A DNA stretch of 64,000 nucleotides from Clostridia bacterium (GTDB lineage Bacteria; Bacillota; Clostridia; Christensenellales; CAG-917): positions 1 through 64,000 of the forward strand of contig CAAFLX010000035.1 of assembly GCA_900763875.1 (NCBI GenBank), in the 5' to 3' direction. Position numbers and translations under genes: made by a program. Positions 16,114-24,172 of this stretch are shown here, piece after piece. Under the pieces are notes generated by a model, which was not told where the DNA came from, searched no databases, and saw nothing but the letters and a program-made list of their open reading frames with translations. The first letter of the stretch is position 1, and each line of letters begins with the position of its first letter.

Positions 16114-17364
16114 ATGATAAACATACCCAAGGGCACAAAAGACATGCTTCCTCAAGAGGCATACAAGTGGCACTACGTCGAGAGCGTGGCAAGAGAGGTT
16201 GCGGCTTGTTTCGGTTTCAAGGAAATCCGCACCCCTATGTTCGAGCATACCGAGCTGTTTTTGAGGGGCGTGGGCGAGACCACGGACATCGTGACAAAGG
16301 AAATGTACACCTTTGACGACAAGGGCGGCAGAAGTATGACTCTCCGTCCCGAAGGCACGGCAGGCGTTGCGCGCTGTTTCATCGAAAACGGCTTGCACCA
16401 AGGCGTTATCCCTATGAAGGCGTATTATCTTGCAAGCATTTTCCGCTATGAGAAACCCCAAAACGGCAGATTGCGCGAACACCACCAATTCGGCGTTGAA
16501 TGTTACGGCTCTGATTCTCCTAGCGCGGACGCCGAAGTCATTACGCTCGCATCGACGTTTTTGAGGAAAGTGGGGCTTAAAAGCCTCGAACTCAACCTCA
16601 ACAGCATAGGCTGTCCCAAGTGCCGCGCCGAATACAACAAGGCGTTGAAAGAGTACATCGGCGCAAATTTGCACCTTATGTGCGGTCAATGTCAGGCAAG
16701 ATTTGACAAAAATCCCTTGCGTATTCTCGATTGCAAAGAGGAAAAATGCAAGCAAATCACCCTCAACGCGCCCAAAATCACCGACTATCTGTGCGACGAT
16801 TGCAGAGCGCATTTTGAAGAAGTGCAACGCATATTGACCTCTCTCGGCATCGAATTCAAAGTCAATCCGGGCATAGTTCGCGGTCTTGATTATTACACTC
16901 GCACGGTTTTCGAGTTTGTATCCACCGACATCGGAGCGCAAGGCACGGTGTGCGGCGGCGGAAGATACAACAACCTCGTCGAGGAAGTGGGCGGCAAACC
17001 TACGCCTGCGGTGGGATTCGGTTTGGGCATCGAAAGACTTTTGCTCGTGCTTGAAAACACCGACAATCTCGCGGCAAAAGAGGAGTGTATCGACGTGTAT
17101 ATCGCGCCTATGGGCGAGAGAGCGCAGGATATGGCGAGAAAGCTTGTGTTCGATATGCGCAACGCAGGCATAAAAGCCGAAACCGACATTATGAACAGAG
17201 GTCTTAAAGCGCAAATGAAGTACGCAGACCGCACGGGCGCAAGGTTCGTGTGCGTGCTTGGCGACGACGAGATCGACAAGGGCGTGGTAAACGTCAAGAG
17301 AATGAGCGACGCCAATGTCGAGCAGTGCCCGATAAGCGAGCTTTGCAGGTATTTTGAAAAATGA
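16114..17364 (+). CDS. hisS: Histidyl-tRNA synthetase
   Basis: A 416-residue class II synthetase that charges tRNA-His. Motif 2 (TLRPEGTAGVARCFIE), the histidine-binding GLDYYTRTVFEF and motif 3 (GFGLGIERLLL) are present, with a C-terminal anticodon-binding domain from about 320. The CPKCR...CGQC segment is an insertion-domain zinc-like feature seen in some homologues. It begins 18 bp after hslU. No T-box leader fits in that space. Confidence 0.95.
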   Translation: MINIPKGTKDMLPQEAYKWHYVESVAREVAACFGFKEIRTPMFEHTELFLRGVGETTDIVTKEMYTFDDKGGRSMTLRPEGTAGVARCFIENGLHQGVIPMKAYYLASIFRYEKPQNGRLREHHQFGVECYGSDSPSADAEVITLASTFLRKVGLKSLELNLNSIGCPKCRAEYNKALKEYIGANLHLMCGQCQARFDKNPLRILDCKEEKCKQITLNAPKITDYLCDDCRAHFEEVQRILTSLGIEFKVNPGIVRGLDYYTRTVFEFVSTDIGAQGTVCGGGRYNNLVEEVGGKPTPAVGFGLGIERLLLVLENTDNLAAKEECIDVYIAPMGERAQDMARKLVFDMRNAGIKAETDIMNRGLKAQMKYADRTGARFVCVLGDDEIDKGVVNVKRMSDANVEQCPISELCRYFEK

Positions 17365-17783
17365 CCGAGAGAGGAATGGTTGCAAAAATCAAGGGCAATA
17401 AAGCCACAGTGCGATTTGACAGGCGCAGTGCGTGCGACAAGTGCCATATGTGCGCCGTCACCAAGGACGGTATGAAAGTGGAAGTCGTTGTCGAAAATAC
17501 GCTCGGAGCAAACGTCGGCGATTACGTCGAAGTGGAAATGGGCGAAAAGTATGTTCTTACGGCGGCGGCTATCGTCTATGTGATACCTCTTGTGCTTATC
17601 GGCGTAGGCATCGGCATAGGCACGCTCATCAACGAGCTTGCCCAAGCCCTATTCGCCCTCGGCGGACTTATTGTAGGCTTTGTGATTGCAATCTTGCTCG
17701 ACAAGCTCGTGATACGCAAAAAGAAAGGCTTTACGCCTCGAATGACGGCAATTTGCACCCAAACAACCGAAAATATTCAATAA
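17361..17783 (+). CDS. SoxR-reducing/RseC-family membrane protein
   Basis: A 140-residue protein whose ATG overlaps the hisS stop by 4 bp. The N-terminal soluble part has a CDKCHMC cluster (Cys25, Cys28, Cys31) typical of RseC/MucC. Two transmembrane helices (about 65-90 and 94-114) and a basic C-terminus follow. RseC is linked to the electron-transfer complex that resets SoxR. In clostridia the family commonly stands alone, and the role here is not defined. Its neighbour is thioredoxin, which would fit redox biology. Confidence 0.75.
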   Translation: MTERGMVAKIKGNKATVRFDRRSACDKCHMCAVTKDGMKVEVVVENTLGANVGDYVEVEMGEKYVLTAAAIVYVIPLVLIGVGIGIGTLINELAQALFALGGLIVGFVIAILLDKLVIRKKKGFTPRMTAICTQTTENIQ

Positions 17784-17807
17784 AATTTCTATATAAGGAG
17801 TAACCGT

Positions 17808-18125
17808 ATGTCTGATTATATCACTTTGAACGAGCAGAATTTTGACGAAGTGACGTCCAAAGGCGTTGTCCTTGTGGACTTTTGGGCGACTTGGTGCGGC
17901 CCTTGCAAGATGATGGCGACAAACGTTGATGCTATTGCCACGGATTATAAGGGCAGAGCCGTTGTCGGAAAAGTGGACGTTGACGCTTGTCCGACTCTTG
18001 CAGAGCGTTTCGGAATTATGTCCATTCCGACTCTTATCGTATTCAAGGACGGCAAGAGGGTTGACCATCTTGTCGGTTATCGTTTGAAAGGGCAAATCGC
18101 AGAGGTTTTGGACAAATACCTCTAA
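17808..18125 (+). CDS. trxA: Thioredoxin
   Basis: A 105-residue thioredoxin with the WCGPC active site (Cys30, Cys33), the cis-proline block SIPTLIVFKDG and typical length. A TAAGGAG site lies 8 bp before the ATG. It reduces cytoplasmic disulfides. It follows the RseC-like gene by 24 bp and is probably in the same transcript. Confidence 0.96.
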   Translation: MSDYITLNEQNFDEVTSKGVVLVDFWATWCGPCKMMATNVDAIATDYKGRAVVGKVDVDACPTLAERFGIMSIPTLIVFKDGKRVDHLVGYRLKGQIAEVLDKYL

Positions 18126-18183
18126 AATGGCGAGCGAGTCGTTTGTGATTGCGCTCAACCAAATTTGAAAACAAAACTATGTT

Positions 18184-18212
18184 TTGACATATCGTCGGCA
18201 TTGCGATATGCT
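18184..18212 (+). promoter_or_regulatory. Promoter of glyA
   Basis: TTGACA (184-189), a 17-bp spacer and TATGCT (207-212), about 40 nt upstream of the glyA ATG. An imperfect inverted repeat (CGGCATTGC/GCATTGCCG) spans the -10 region and could be an operator. Confidence 0.6.
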
Positions 18213-18253
18213 TTGCATTGCCGAAAAAATACATTTAAGGTGGAACACGACAG

Positions 18254-19510
18254 ATGATTGATTTGAAAAGTATAAAGCAAGTTGATCCCGAACTTTATGA
18301 GTCAATGCTCAAGGAACTTGAGCGTCAACAACACAATCTCGAGCTTATCGCCAGCGAGAACATCGTATCCGAAGCGGTGCTTGCCGCGGCAGGTTCGTTT
18401 TATACCAACAAGTATGCAGAGGGTTATCCCGGCAAGAGATATTACGGCGGTTGCGAATACGTGGACGTTGCAGAGGAGCTTGCAATCGAGCGCGCAAAAA
18501 AACTGTTCGGAGTCAAGTATGCCAACGTTCAACCGCACTGCGGCTCAAACGCAAACTTTGCCGCATACTATGCGCTTTTGAACAGCGGCGACACCGTTTT
18601 GGGAATGACGCTTGCAGACGGCGGACACCTCACGCACGGCGCAAAAGTGAATATGAGCGGCAAACTTTTCAACTGTGTCGGCTATGGCATTGACCCCGAA
18701 ACCGAACTTATCAACTATGACAAAGTGCGCGAAATCGCACTTGAATGCAAGCCCAAGCTCATCGTCGCAGGCGCAAGTGCCTATCCGAGATTTATCGACT
18801 ACAAGAAATTCAGAGAAATTGCGGACGAAGTGGGCGCATACCTTATGGCGGACATCGCTCACGTCGCGGGTATGGTGGCTGTCGGACTGCACCCAAGCCC
18901 CGTCGGCTATGCGCACGTCATCACCACCACCACGCACAAGACCTTGAGAGGGCCAAGAGGCGGTCTTATCCTTTGCGACGACGAGGAAATCGCCAAAAAA
19001 ATAAACAAAGCCATATTCCCGGGCAGTCAAGGCGGGCCGCTTATGCACATCATCGCCGCAAAAGCCGTGGCGTTCAAGGAGGCTCTCACTCCCGAATTTA
19101 AGGAGTATCAAGCCCAACTTCTCAAAAACGCAAAGGTTATGGCGGACAGACTTCAACAAAGAAGTTTGCGCCTCGTCAGCGGCGGTACCGACAACCATAT
19201 GATGCTCATCAACCTTGTCGGTAGCGGCGTAAACGGCAAGCAACTCGAAACGTGGCTGGATATGGCGCACATCACCGCCAACAAGAACTCCGTGCCCAAC
19301 GAGCCGTTGCCGCCGTCCCTCACAAGCGGTTTGAGAGTGGGCACTCCGGCTGTCACGACAAGAGGTATGAAAGAGGACGATATGGTCAAAATTGCCGATA
19401 TGATTGCCGACGTCATCGAGGGCGGCGAAAGTGCGATTGAAAGCGTCAAAGCGCGTGCAATCGCTCTTTGCGACGAGCACCCTATCTACAAAGATATCGT
19501 TGAGTTTTAA
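18254..19510 (+). CDS. glyA: Serine hydroxymethyltransferase
   Basis: A 418-residue PLP enzyme interconverting serine and glycine with tetrahydrofolate. The PLP lysine is Lys229 in TTTTHKTLRGPRGG. The N-terminal LIASENIVS, the GYPGKRYYGG loop and the C-terminal RVGTPAVTTRGM are all conserved. AAGGTGG precedes the ATG. It has its own promoter and a strong terminator at 19548, so it is probably monocistronic. Its last 29 bp overlap an opposing reading frame. Confidence 0.97.
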   Translation: MIDLKSIKQVDPELYESMLKELERQQHNLELIASENIVSEAVLAAAGSFYTNKYAEGYPGKRYYGGCEYVDVAEELAIERAKKLFGVKYANVQPHCGSNANFAAYYALLNSGDTVLGMTLADGGHLTHGAKVNMSGKLFNCVGYGIDPETELINYDKVREIALECKPKLIVAGASAYPRFIDYKKFREIADEVGAYLMADIAHVAGMVAVGLHPSPVGYAHVITTTTHKTLRGPRGGLILCDDEEIAKKINKAIFPGSQGGPLMHIIAAKAVAFKEALTPEFKEYQAQLLKNAKVMADRLQQRSLRLVSGGTDNHMMLINLVGSGVNGKQLETWLDMAHITANKNSVPNEPLPPSLTSGLRVGTPAVTTRGMKEDDMVKIADMIADVIEGGESAIESVKARAIALCDEHPIYKDIVEF

Positions 19511-20129
19511 GAAGTCGGCATAGCCGAGATACAACTTCGTAACCTGCAAACGCAACGGGAGAGAACGTCTCTCGTTGCGTTTTTGCTTTTTCTTGCGTTG
19601 TTTCTTTTTCACTTTGCCGAGCGTTTTGACAATTCAAATCTTCTTGCATTTTTTCAGGAGAAGAGTTGTTTTGTAAGTTTTGTGGAGAGGAGCTGTTTTG
19701 TGTATTTTGTGAGGCAGAGTCGTTTTGTGTATTTTGTTGGGCAGAGCCGTTTTGCGCGTTTAGATTTGCGGTTTTGCCGCCTTGTCTATTTGCAATCGAC
19801 GTCACAAGCGGCAGCAAGGACGCAATATCCGCCTTGCCCCCTTGCATATTCGCAAGCATTGCCAACATCGGGTTTTGAGATGCAAGTCCTTTTAGGATCT
19901 CCGCTTGCGCGCTCGGCTTTTCTTGTTTGTCAAAATCAAACTTAATTTGCTCTCCGATGCCGTTTTGACGGGCGAAAGCCGACTGCTCGCTCCGTTTATC
20001 GTCTTGTGTGCGTTCGGACGAATTTTGGGCGTTTGGCGGCTCTTGCGAGGCGTTTTGCGTTTTGTTCTCGCAATTTTTTTGAGATAACAGCTGCATAAGC
20101 ATAGAAATCGTGTTCATATCCAAATTCAT
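19482..20129 (-). CDS. Hypothetical Asn/Gln-rich protein
   Basis: A 215-residue reading frame that I do not recognise. A GGTGGAG site 4 bp before the ATG supports the start. The first 15 residues form a hydrophobic helix (ISMLMQLLSQ). The middle contains a second helix-like segment (EILKGLASQNPMLAMLANMQGG) with low-complexity Asn/Gln/Ser stretches of the NTQN type. The last 25-30 residues run through the glyA terminator hairpin and into glyA itself, so the true C-terminus may have been lost to a frameshift. It is divergent from the 82-residue gene at 20186. Confidence 0.5.
   Translation of the reverse strand: MNLDMNTISMLMQLLSQKNCENKTQNASQEPPNAQNSSERTQDDKRSEQSAFARQNGIGEQIKFDFDKQEKPSAQAEILKGLASQNPMLAMLANMQGGKADIASLLPLVTSIANRQGGKTANLNAQNGSAQQNTQNDSASQNTQNSSSPQNLQNNSSPEKMQEDLNCQNARQSEKETTQEKAKTQRETFSPVAFAGYEVVSRLCRLLKTQRYLCR
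19548..19585 (+). terminator. Terminator of glyA
   Basis: A 14-15-bp stem (AAACGCAACGGGAGA paired with TCTCTCGTTGCGTTT, one mismatch) is followed by a T-run. It lies 38 bp after the glyA stop and inside the opposing 19482-20129 frame. Confidence 0.85.
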
Positions 20130-20185
20130 ACTCCACCTGTCACAACCATTTTATGCGCTCATATATTGAATGTGCGGAGGAAATT

Positions 20186-20434
20186 ATGAATTTTTACGAC
20201 TTCAACGGCAACCAAGGTCAATCTAGCGGCGGTTTCGAGGACAAATTCGCCGCCTATTCGCAAAAGAGCGAGGACGAGCTTACTGCGCAACTTATCGAGG
20301 TTGCAAAGCGTATGAAAGCCGAGGGGACGTTCAATCCCCAATCCCTTGAAAACTTGTATAACACCGCCTATCCGATGCTCAACGACGAGCAAAGACGGCG
20401 CATGCGCGACATAATCGACGCGCTCAAAGCCTAG
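20186..20434 (+). CDS. Hypothetical small protein upstream of subtilase
   Basis: An 82-residue soluble protein starting after a perfect GGAGG site. It is rich in charged residues and predicted helical (DELTAQLIEVAKRMKAEG, then LNDEQRRRMRDIIDALK). No family was recognised with certainty. It ends 9 bp before the subtilase, so the two are probably co-transcribed. An inhibitor or chaperone role for the protease is possible but purely inferential. Confidence 0.65.
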   Translation: MNFYDFNGNQGQSSGGFEDKFAAYSQKSEDELTAQLIEVAKRMKAEGTFNPQSLENLYNTAYPMLNDEQRRRMRDIIDALKA

Positions 20435-20443
20435 CGAGGGAGT

Positions 20444-21589
20444 ATGGACAAAATCGACGCGCGTATAATCGAAAAGCTCAAAAGCTCGGCAAAAACCTCA
20501 AACTCCCTTGTCAAAACACTTGAAAAGGACGAGGGACAAGCGGACGCTCTCGTGAGGGTACGCAACCCGTTGCAACTCGGGCTTTTAGAGCGCAATTTCG
20601 AGGTGGTGGCAAGTTATCCGTTCATACGCTCGGTGGGCATAAAGTGCGGTCTTAAAGAGGCAATTTGCCTTGAGCGCATGAGCGAGGTTGAGTATGTATG
20701 CGCTCAAAGCACGGTTTGCACGCTTGCGGCAAAGGAAGATTATGAGAATGTGCAAAATGCGGATTTTCGGCTATCTAACCGTTCGTTTTATCCGATTCCG
20801 AGTTTTGACGGCGAGCTTGACGGCAGAGGAGTAACCCTCTGCGTTATGGACACGGGGATATCGCCACACCTTGATTTGTGTATGCCCCAAAATCGCATAA
20901 TCGAGGCGGTGGACTTTGTCGGCGGACAAAAATATGCCTATGACGACAACGGACACGGCACGTTTGTCGCAGGAGTTGCGTGCGGCAACGGCATATCATC
21001 TGCAAGGAGTTTGCAAGGCGTTGCGCCAAAAGCCAATTTGCTCTCGCTCAAAGTCATAGAAAAAAACGGAGAGAGCGGAACTTTCAAAATTCTTGACGGC
21101 ATGCAGTGGCTCTTTGACAACTTCCGCCGCTACGGGGTTAGAGTTGTGTGTATGAGCTTCGGCGCAGAGCCGTTCGAATATGCCGACCCGTTGAAAATCG
21201 GCGCAGAGATGCTTGCTCGCAGCGGACTTATCGTGGTGGCGGCGTCGGGCAACAGCGGTGCAAACACGCTCAAATCGCCTGCAATCAGCAACGAGGTCAT
21301 CGCCGTGGGAGCGGCGGACTCAAACGACAAAGTTGCGGATTTTTCGTCACGTGGCAGTTATAATGGTATAAGCCGTCCCGACGTGTACGCAATCGGCAAA
21401 AACGTCAAAGGACTTCAAGCAGGAGGCGTGTACTCATATATGAGCGGAACGTCCGTTGCCGCGCCATACGTTGCAGGCGCATGTTGTTTGCTTTGTCAAA
21501 AGTATAAAAACATCACACCGTTTCAAGCAAAAACCGCCATTCTAAACGCATCAATCGAGTTGAACGGTGCAAAGATATTCAAGTTGTGA
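20444..21589 (+). CDS. S8 family (subtilisin-like) serine peptidase, no signal peptide
   Basis: A 381-residue subtilase with the complete triad: Asp136 (VMDTGIS), His171 (GHGTFVAG) and Ser337 (GTSVAAPYVAG). The oxyanion-hole Asn is in ASGNSG. A roughly 110-residue N-terminal region could act as a propeptide or inhibitor domain, but there is no hydrophobic signal sequence, so the enzyme may be cytoplasmic like Bacillus AprX. It starts 9 bp after a small gene. Its 3' end overlaps that of the opposing cysteine desulfurase gene by 11 bp. Confidence 0.9.
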   Translation: MDKIDARIIEKLKSSAKTSNSLVKTLEKDEGQADALVRVRNPLQLGLLERNFEVVASYPFIRSVGIKCGLKEAICLERMSEVEYVCAQSTVCTLAAKEDYENVQNADFRLSNRSFYPIPSFDGELDGRGVTLCVMDTGISPHLDLCMPQNRIIEAVDFVGGQKYAYDDNGHGTFVAGVACGNGISSARSLQGVAPKANLLSLKVIEKNGESGTFKILDGMQWLFDNFRRYGVRVVCMSFGAEPFEYADPLKIGAEMLARSGLIVVAASGNSGANTLKSPAISNEVIAVGAADSNDKVADFSSRGSYNGISRPDVYAIGKNVKGLQAGGVYSYMSGTSVAAPYVAGACCLLCQKYKNITPFQAKTAILNASIELNGAKIFKL

Positions 21590-22706
21590 TTTCCTTGAAA
21601 ATCTGCTCAACTGCACTCAAAAAATAGGCCATTTCTCTATCTTGCGTGTCGCAACCTATGCTTGCTCGCACTCCGCCTTGCAACGACGTGCCAAGTTGCT
21701 TATGCACAAGGGGAGCGCAATGAAAACCGCCTCGCACGCAAATTCCCATATCGTTGAGCTTGTCCGCAACGTATCCGCTGTCGGCGTTTGACAAATTGAA
21801 ACATACAACGCCCGTTTGCGTGTCTTTCGTATATATTGTTGCTCCGAGGTGTTCAAGCCCGTAAATCAGGCTTTTCGTTATTCTATCCGTATTTTTTCTT
21901 ATATTTTCGATGTTGTCAAAAGTCCATTTCGCGCCTTGGTGCAGTGCGCATATACCGCCCGAAAATTGCGTACCTGCCTCAAACGAGTCGGGCATTTCCA
22001 CGCTTGGCGCAACCTCGTTTGAAAATGTCCCAGTACCGCCGTACAGCAGGGGCGCAAGCCTCAAATCTTTTCGCACAATCAAACAACCGACTCCTTGAAT
22101 GCCGTGCAGACCTTTATGTGCAGGAAGCGCAAGCATCGAGATTCCGCTATCTTTCAAATTTAGCGGCACAATAGGCGCGCTTTGCGCGCCGTCAACAACC
22201 AAAATCTTGCCGTTTTTCTTGCAAAAATCGGCAATGTTTTCAATATCGCATATCGCGCCCGTGACGTTGCACGCACCGCCGAACGCGAGTATATCCGCAC
22301 TTTTTCCTCTTTTTGCCACTTGGTCAAATTCTACTTTCCCAACGCTGTTTGCCGAGATTATATCAAGCTCGATTTTCCCCTCGTTTTTCAGCTTGAAAAG
22401 AGGACGGAGCACAGAATTATGCTCGTTTGTGCTTGTCAAAACTCTCTCGCCGCCTTGAATCGTTCCAAACAATGCAAGATTCAACGCTTCCGTGCAGTTT
22501 TTTGTGAATATCAAAGAGTAATCGTCCTCGCCGCCGAACGCCGACAAAAGATAGTTGCGACACTTTTGTATGCGGATTGACTTGTCAACCGCCTCATCGT
22601 GACCGCCTCGTCCGCTGTTTGCCGAGTGTCTAACGTCAAAAAGCAGTGCGTCGATGGCGCATTTTGGCTTAAATCGTGAAGTTGCGGCATTGTCGAAATA
22701 AATCAT
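21579..22706 (-). CDS. Cysteine desulfurase / selenocysteine lyase family aminotransferase
   Basis: A 375-residue class V aminotransferase-fold PLP enzyme. The PLP lysine is Lys198 (ALPAHKGLHG), the catalytic His96 is in TNEHNS and the catalytic Cys330 is in RGGFHCAPL. It is closest to the family often found beside selenium-dependent hydroxylase maturation genes (EF2568 type), not to housekeeping IscS. A DUF3343 gene (Se/S-carrier-like) is divergently transcribed 101 bp away, which supports a sulfur or selenium transfer role. An AGGGA site precedes the ATG. Confidence 0.85.
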   Translation of the reverse strand: MIYFDNAATSRFKPKCAIDALLFDVRHSANSGRGGHDEAVDKSIRIQKCRNYLLSAFGGEDDYSLIFTKNCTEALNLALFGTIQGGERVLTSTNEHNSVLRPLFKLKNEGKIELDIISANSVGKVEFDQVAKRGKSADILAFGGACNVTGAICDIENIADFCKKNGKILVVDGAQSAPIVPLNLKDSGISMLALPAHKGLHGIQGVGCLIVRKDLRLAPLLYGGTGTFSNEVAPSVEMPDSFEAGTQFSGGICALHQGAKWTFDNIENIRKNTDRITKSLIYGLEHLGATIYTKDTQTGVVCFNLSNADSGYVADKLNDMGICVRGGFHCAPLVHKQLGTSLQGGVRASIGCDTQDREMAYFLSAVEQIFKEITT

Positions 22707-22807
22707 TTCATGTCCCTATCTATGCAACTTATGCGATTTGGCACGAAAAATGTGTGTTGAAAATATATTAAAATAAAGAGCGGCTACATATATTTTCGGA
22801 GGGGATT

Positions 22808-23056
22808 ATGAGAGAATTTTTCGTTGCGTTCCGCTCGCGCGCCGAAGCCGTGCGATTTTATGAAGACCTTGCCACTTATCACGTGTCGTGCAAACTTATC
22901 AACACGCCATCATCCGCAAAGGTGGGGTGCGGCTTGTCAGTCAAACTTTTTTCAAAAGATATGCCGCAGGCAAAAATCGTCTTGCAGCGAGGCAGGTACG
23001 CCTCTGCGATAGGTTTTTACTACTTTGGCACAAGCGGCAACGCAATTCGACTTTGA
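22808..23056 (+). CDS. DUF3343 (putative Se/S carrier-like) protein
   Basis: An 82-residue protein starting after TCGGAGGGG. The pattern fits DUF3343: an N-terminal strand (REFFVAFRSRAEAVRFYEDL), a central GCGLSVKL with the single conserved cysteine (about 39), and a short C-terminal GFYYFGTSGN. The family is annotated as a possible Se/S carrier because of fusion and proximity to sulfurtransferase genes. The divergent desulfurase partner supports that. Family assignment is from memory of the motif. Confidence 0.65.
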   Translation: MREFFVAFRSRAEAVRFYEDLATYHVSCKLINTPSSAKVGCGLSVKLFSKDMPQAKIVLQRGRYASAIGFYYFGTSGNAIRL

Positions 23057-23106
23057 AAAAATGACCGCTCTTAAAAAAATTTTCAGTTGCAACCGAAAGT
23101 GAAACG

Positions 23107-24060
23107 TTAGCTTTGGGTTTTGTCGTCGCCCTTAACGGTTGATGAGTTGCCATCGTCATTCGACTCGCTGCCTTCGTCATTCGACTTGCCGTCATTATCG
23201 TTTGACTTGCCGTCCTCGTTGTATGACTCGCTGTCCTTATCGGTTGGCGCGCCGTCCTGACTTGTTGGCTCGCTGTTCTCGTCGTTTGTCTTGCCGTCCT
23301 CTTTTTCAAGTTCGTCAAACACTTTTGGCGTTGACAGCGAGCCGTTGCCAAGGGGCGTGAGGGCGAGAAGGGAAAGCAACAACAAAATCGTGCCCGACAC
23401 TATATAATAAATTTTCAGGGGAGTGAGGAATGACGCACCCAAAAGCACCGCTCCCGAAAAGACGTAGTTTTTGAAGTTGCGGCGAGAGAGTATCGCTCCA
23501 ATCAAGAGTGAAAGCGAAAACTTTGTCTTTTCTTTTTTCAAGACGGGCAGGGCGTCGTGCTTTGCAAGAAACTTGAACACCTGCTTGGTTTTGACGATTT
23601 CCATTTTTATATCTTGAAGATTTGCAACTTGCCACGCCTTTCTGTCAACGGCTTTTGCAATGAGATATACGTGGTTTTTTTCGTGCTTTTTTGCAAGTTT
23701 ACACACGCTTGCCACGTCGTTTCCGCCGAGCGGTGAAAACTTGAAATTTGCAATAATAACACTATTTTCAAGCAAAATATAATTGCCACCATTCTCGATT
23801 TTGTTGTTTTTTAGACAACTTTTGAGCAAATCAACGACATATTCACCACCTCTTATGCAAAACTCCGTTTCCAACCTATCGTATGTATAAGGTTTGTGAT
23901 TGCGCTTTGAAAAGTGGTGCAAACTTATCATAATCAAAAGAGAAAAAGCACAGGAAAATATCAGTGCACCGATTGCGTTTTTGAATGCGAGCGTTGCAAA
24001 AACAAAACTTAAAAGCAACACGATTATGCTTGCAAATATACAGTCTATCACCTTTGCCAT
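23107..24060 (-). CDS. Membrane protein of unknown function with repetitive acidic tail
   Basis: A 317-residue protein with four predicted membrane helices in two pairs (about 7-28 and 30-47, then about 200-218 and 222-240). A soluble domain of about 150 residues lies between the pairs. The last 70 residues are hydrophilic and repetitive (GKSND, SESNDDG-like units), with a corresponding repeat in the DNA at 23120-23290. I do not recognise the soluble domain. It converges on the DUF3343 gene and diverges from the nadD-yqeK fusion. Confidence 0.6.
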   Translation of the reverse strand: MAKVIDCIFASIIVLLLSFVFATLAFKNAIGALIFSCAFSLLIMISLHHFSKRNHKPYTYDRLETEFCIRGGEYVVDLLKSCLKNNKIENGGNYILLENSVIIANFKFSPLGGNDVASVCKLAKKHEKNHVYLIAKAVDRKAWQVANLQDIKMEIVKTKQVFKFLAKHDALPVLKKEKTKFSLSLLIGAILSRRNFKNYVFSGAVLLGASFLTPLKIYYIVSGTILLLLSLLALTPLGNGSLSTPKVFDELEKEDGKTNDENSEPTSQDGAPTDKDSESYNEDGKSNDNDGKSNDEGSESNDDGNSSTVKGDDKTQS

Positions 24061-24137
24061 GCCTATATTTTTGCCTCAAACGCGCAACAAAATACGCCTC
24101 GAATTTTCAAAAATCTTTCGCACCTAGCGTCGGTTTC

Positions 24138-24166
24138 TTGATATAATTTCAAGATAGGTGTATAAT
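24138..24166 (+). promoter_or_regulatory. Promoter giving a predicted leaderless nadD-yqeK mRNA
   Basis: TTGATA (138-143), a 17-bp spacer and TATAAT (161-166). The ATG of the gene begins only 7 bp after the -10 box, at the expected transcription start. Confidence 0.7.
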
Positions 24167-24172
24167 CGAAGT

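Noticed and set aside
14794..17385. Very long antisense open frame (863 codons) opposite hslU and hisS
   Set aside because: It is the mirror of strongly conserved sense genes; codon bias keeps the opposite frame free of stops. It has no domain and no ribosome-binding site.
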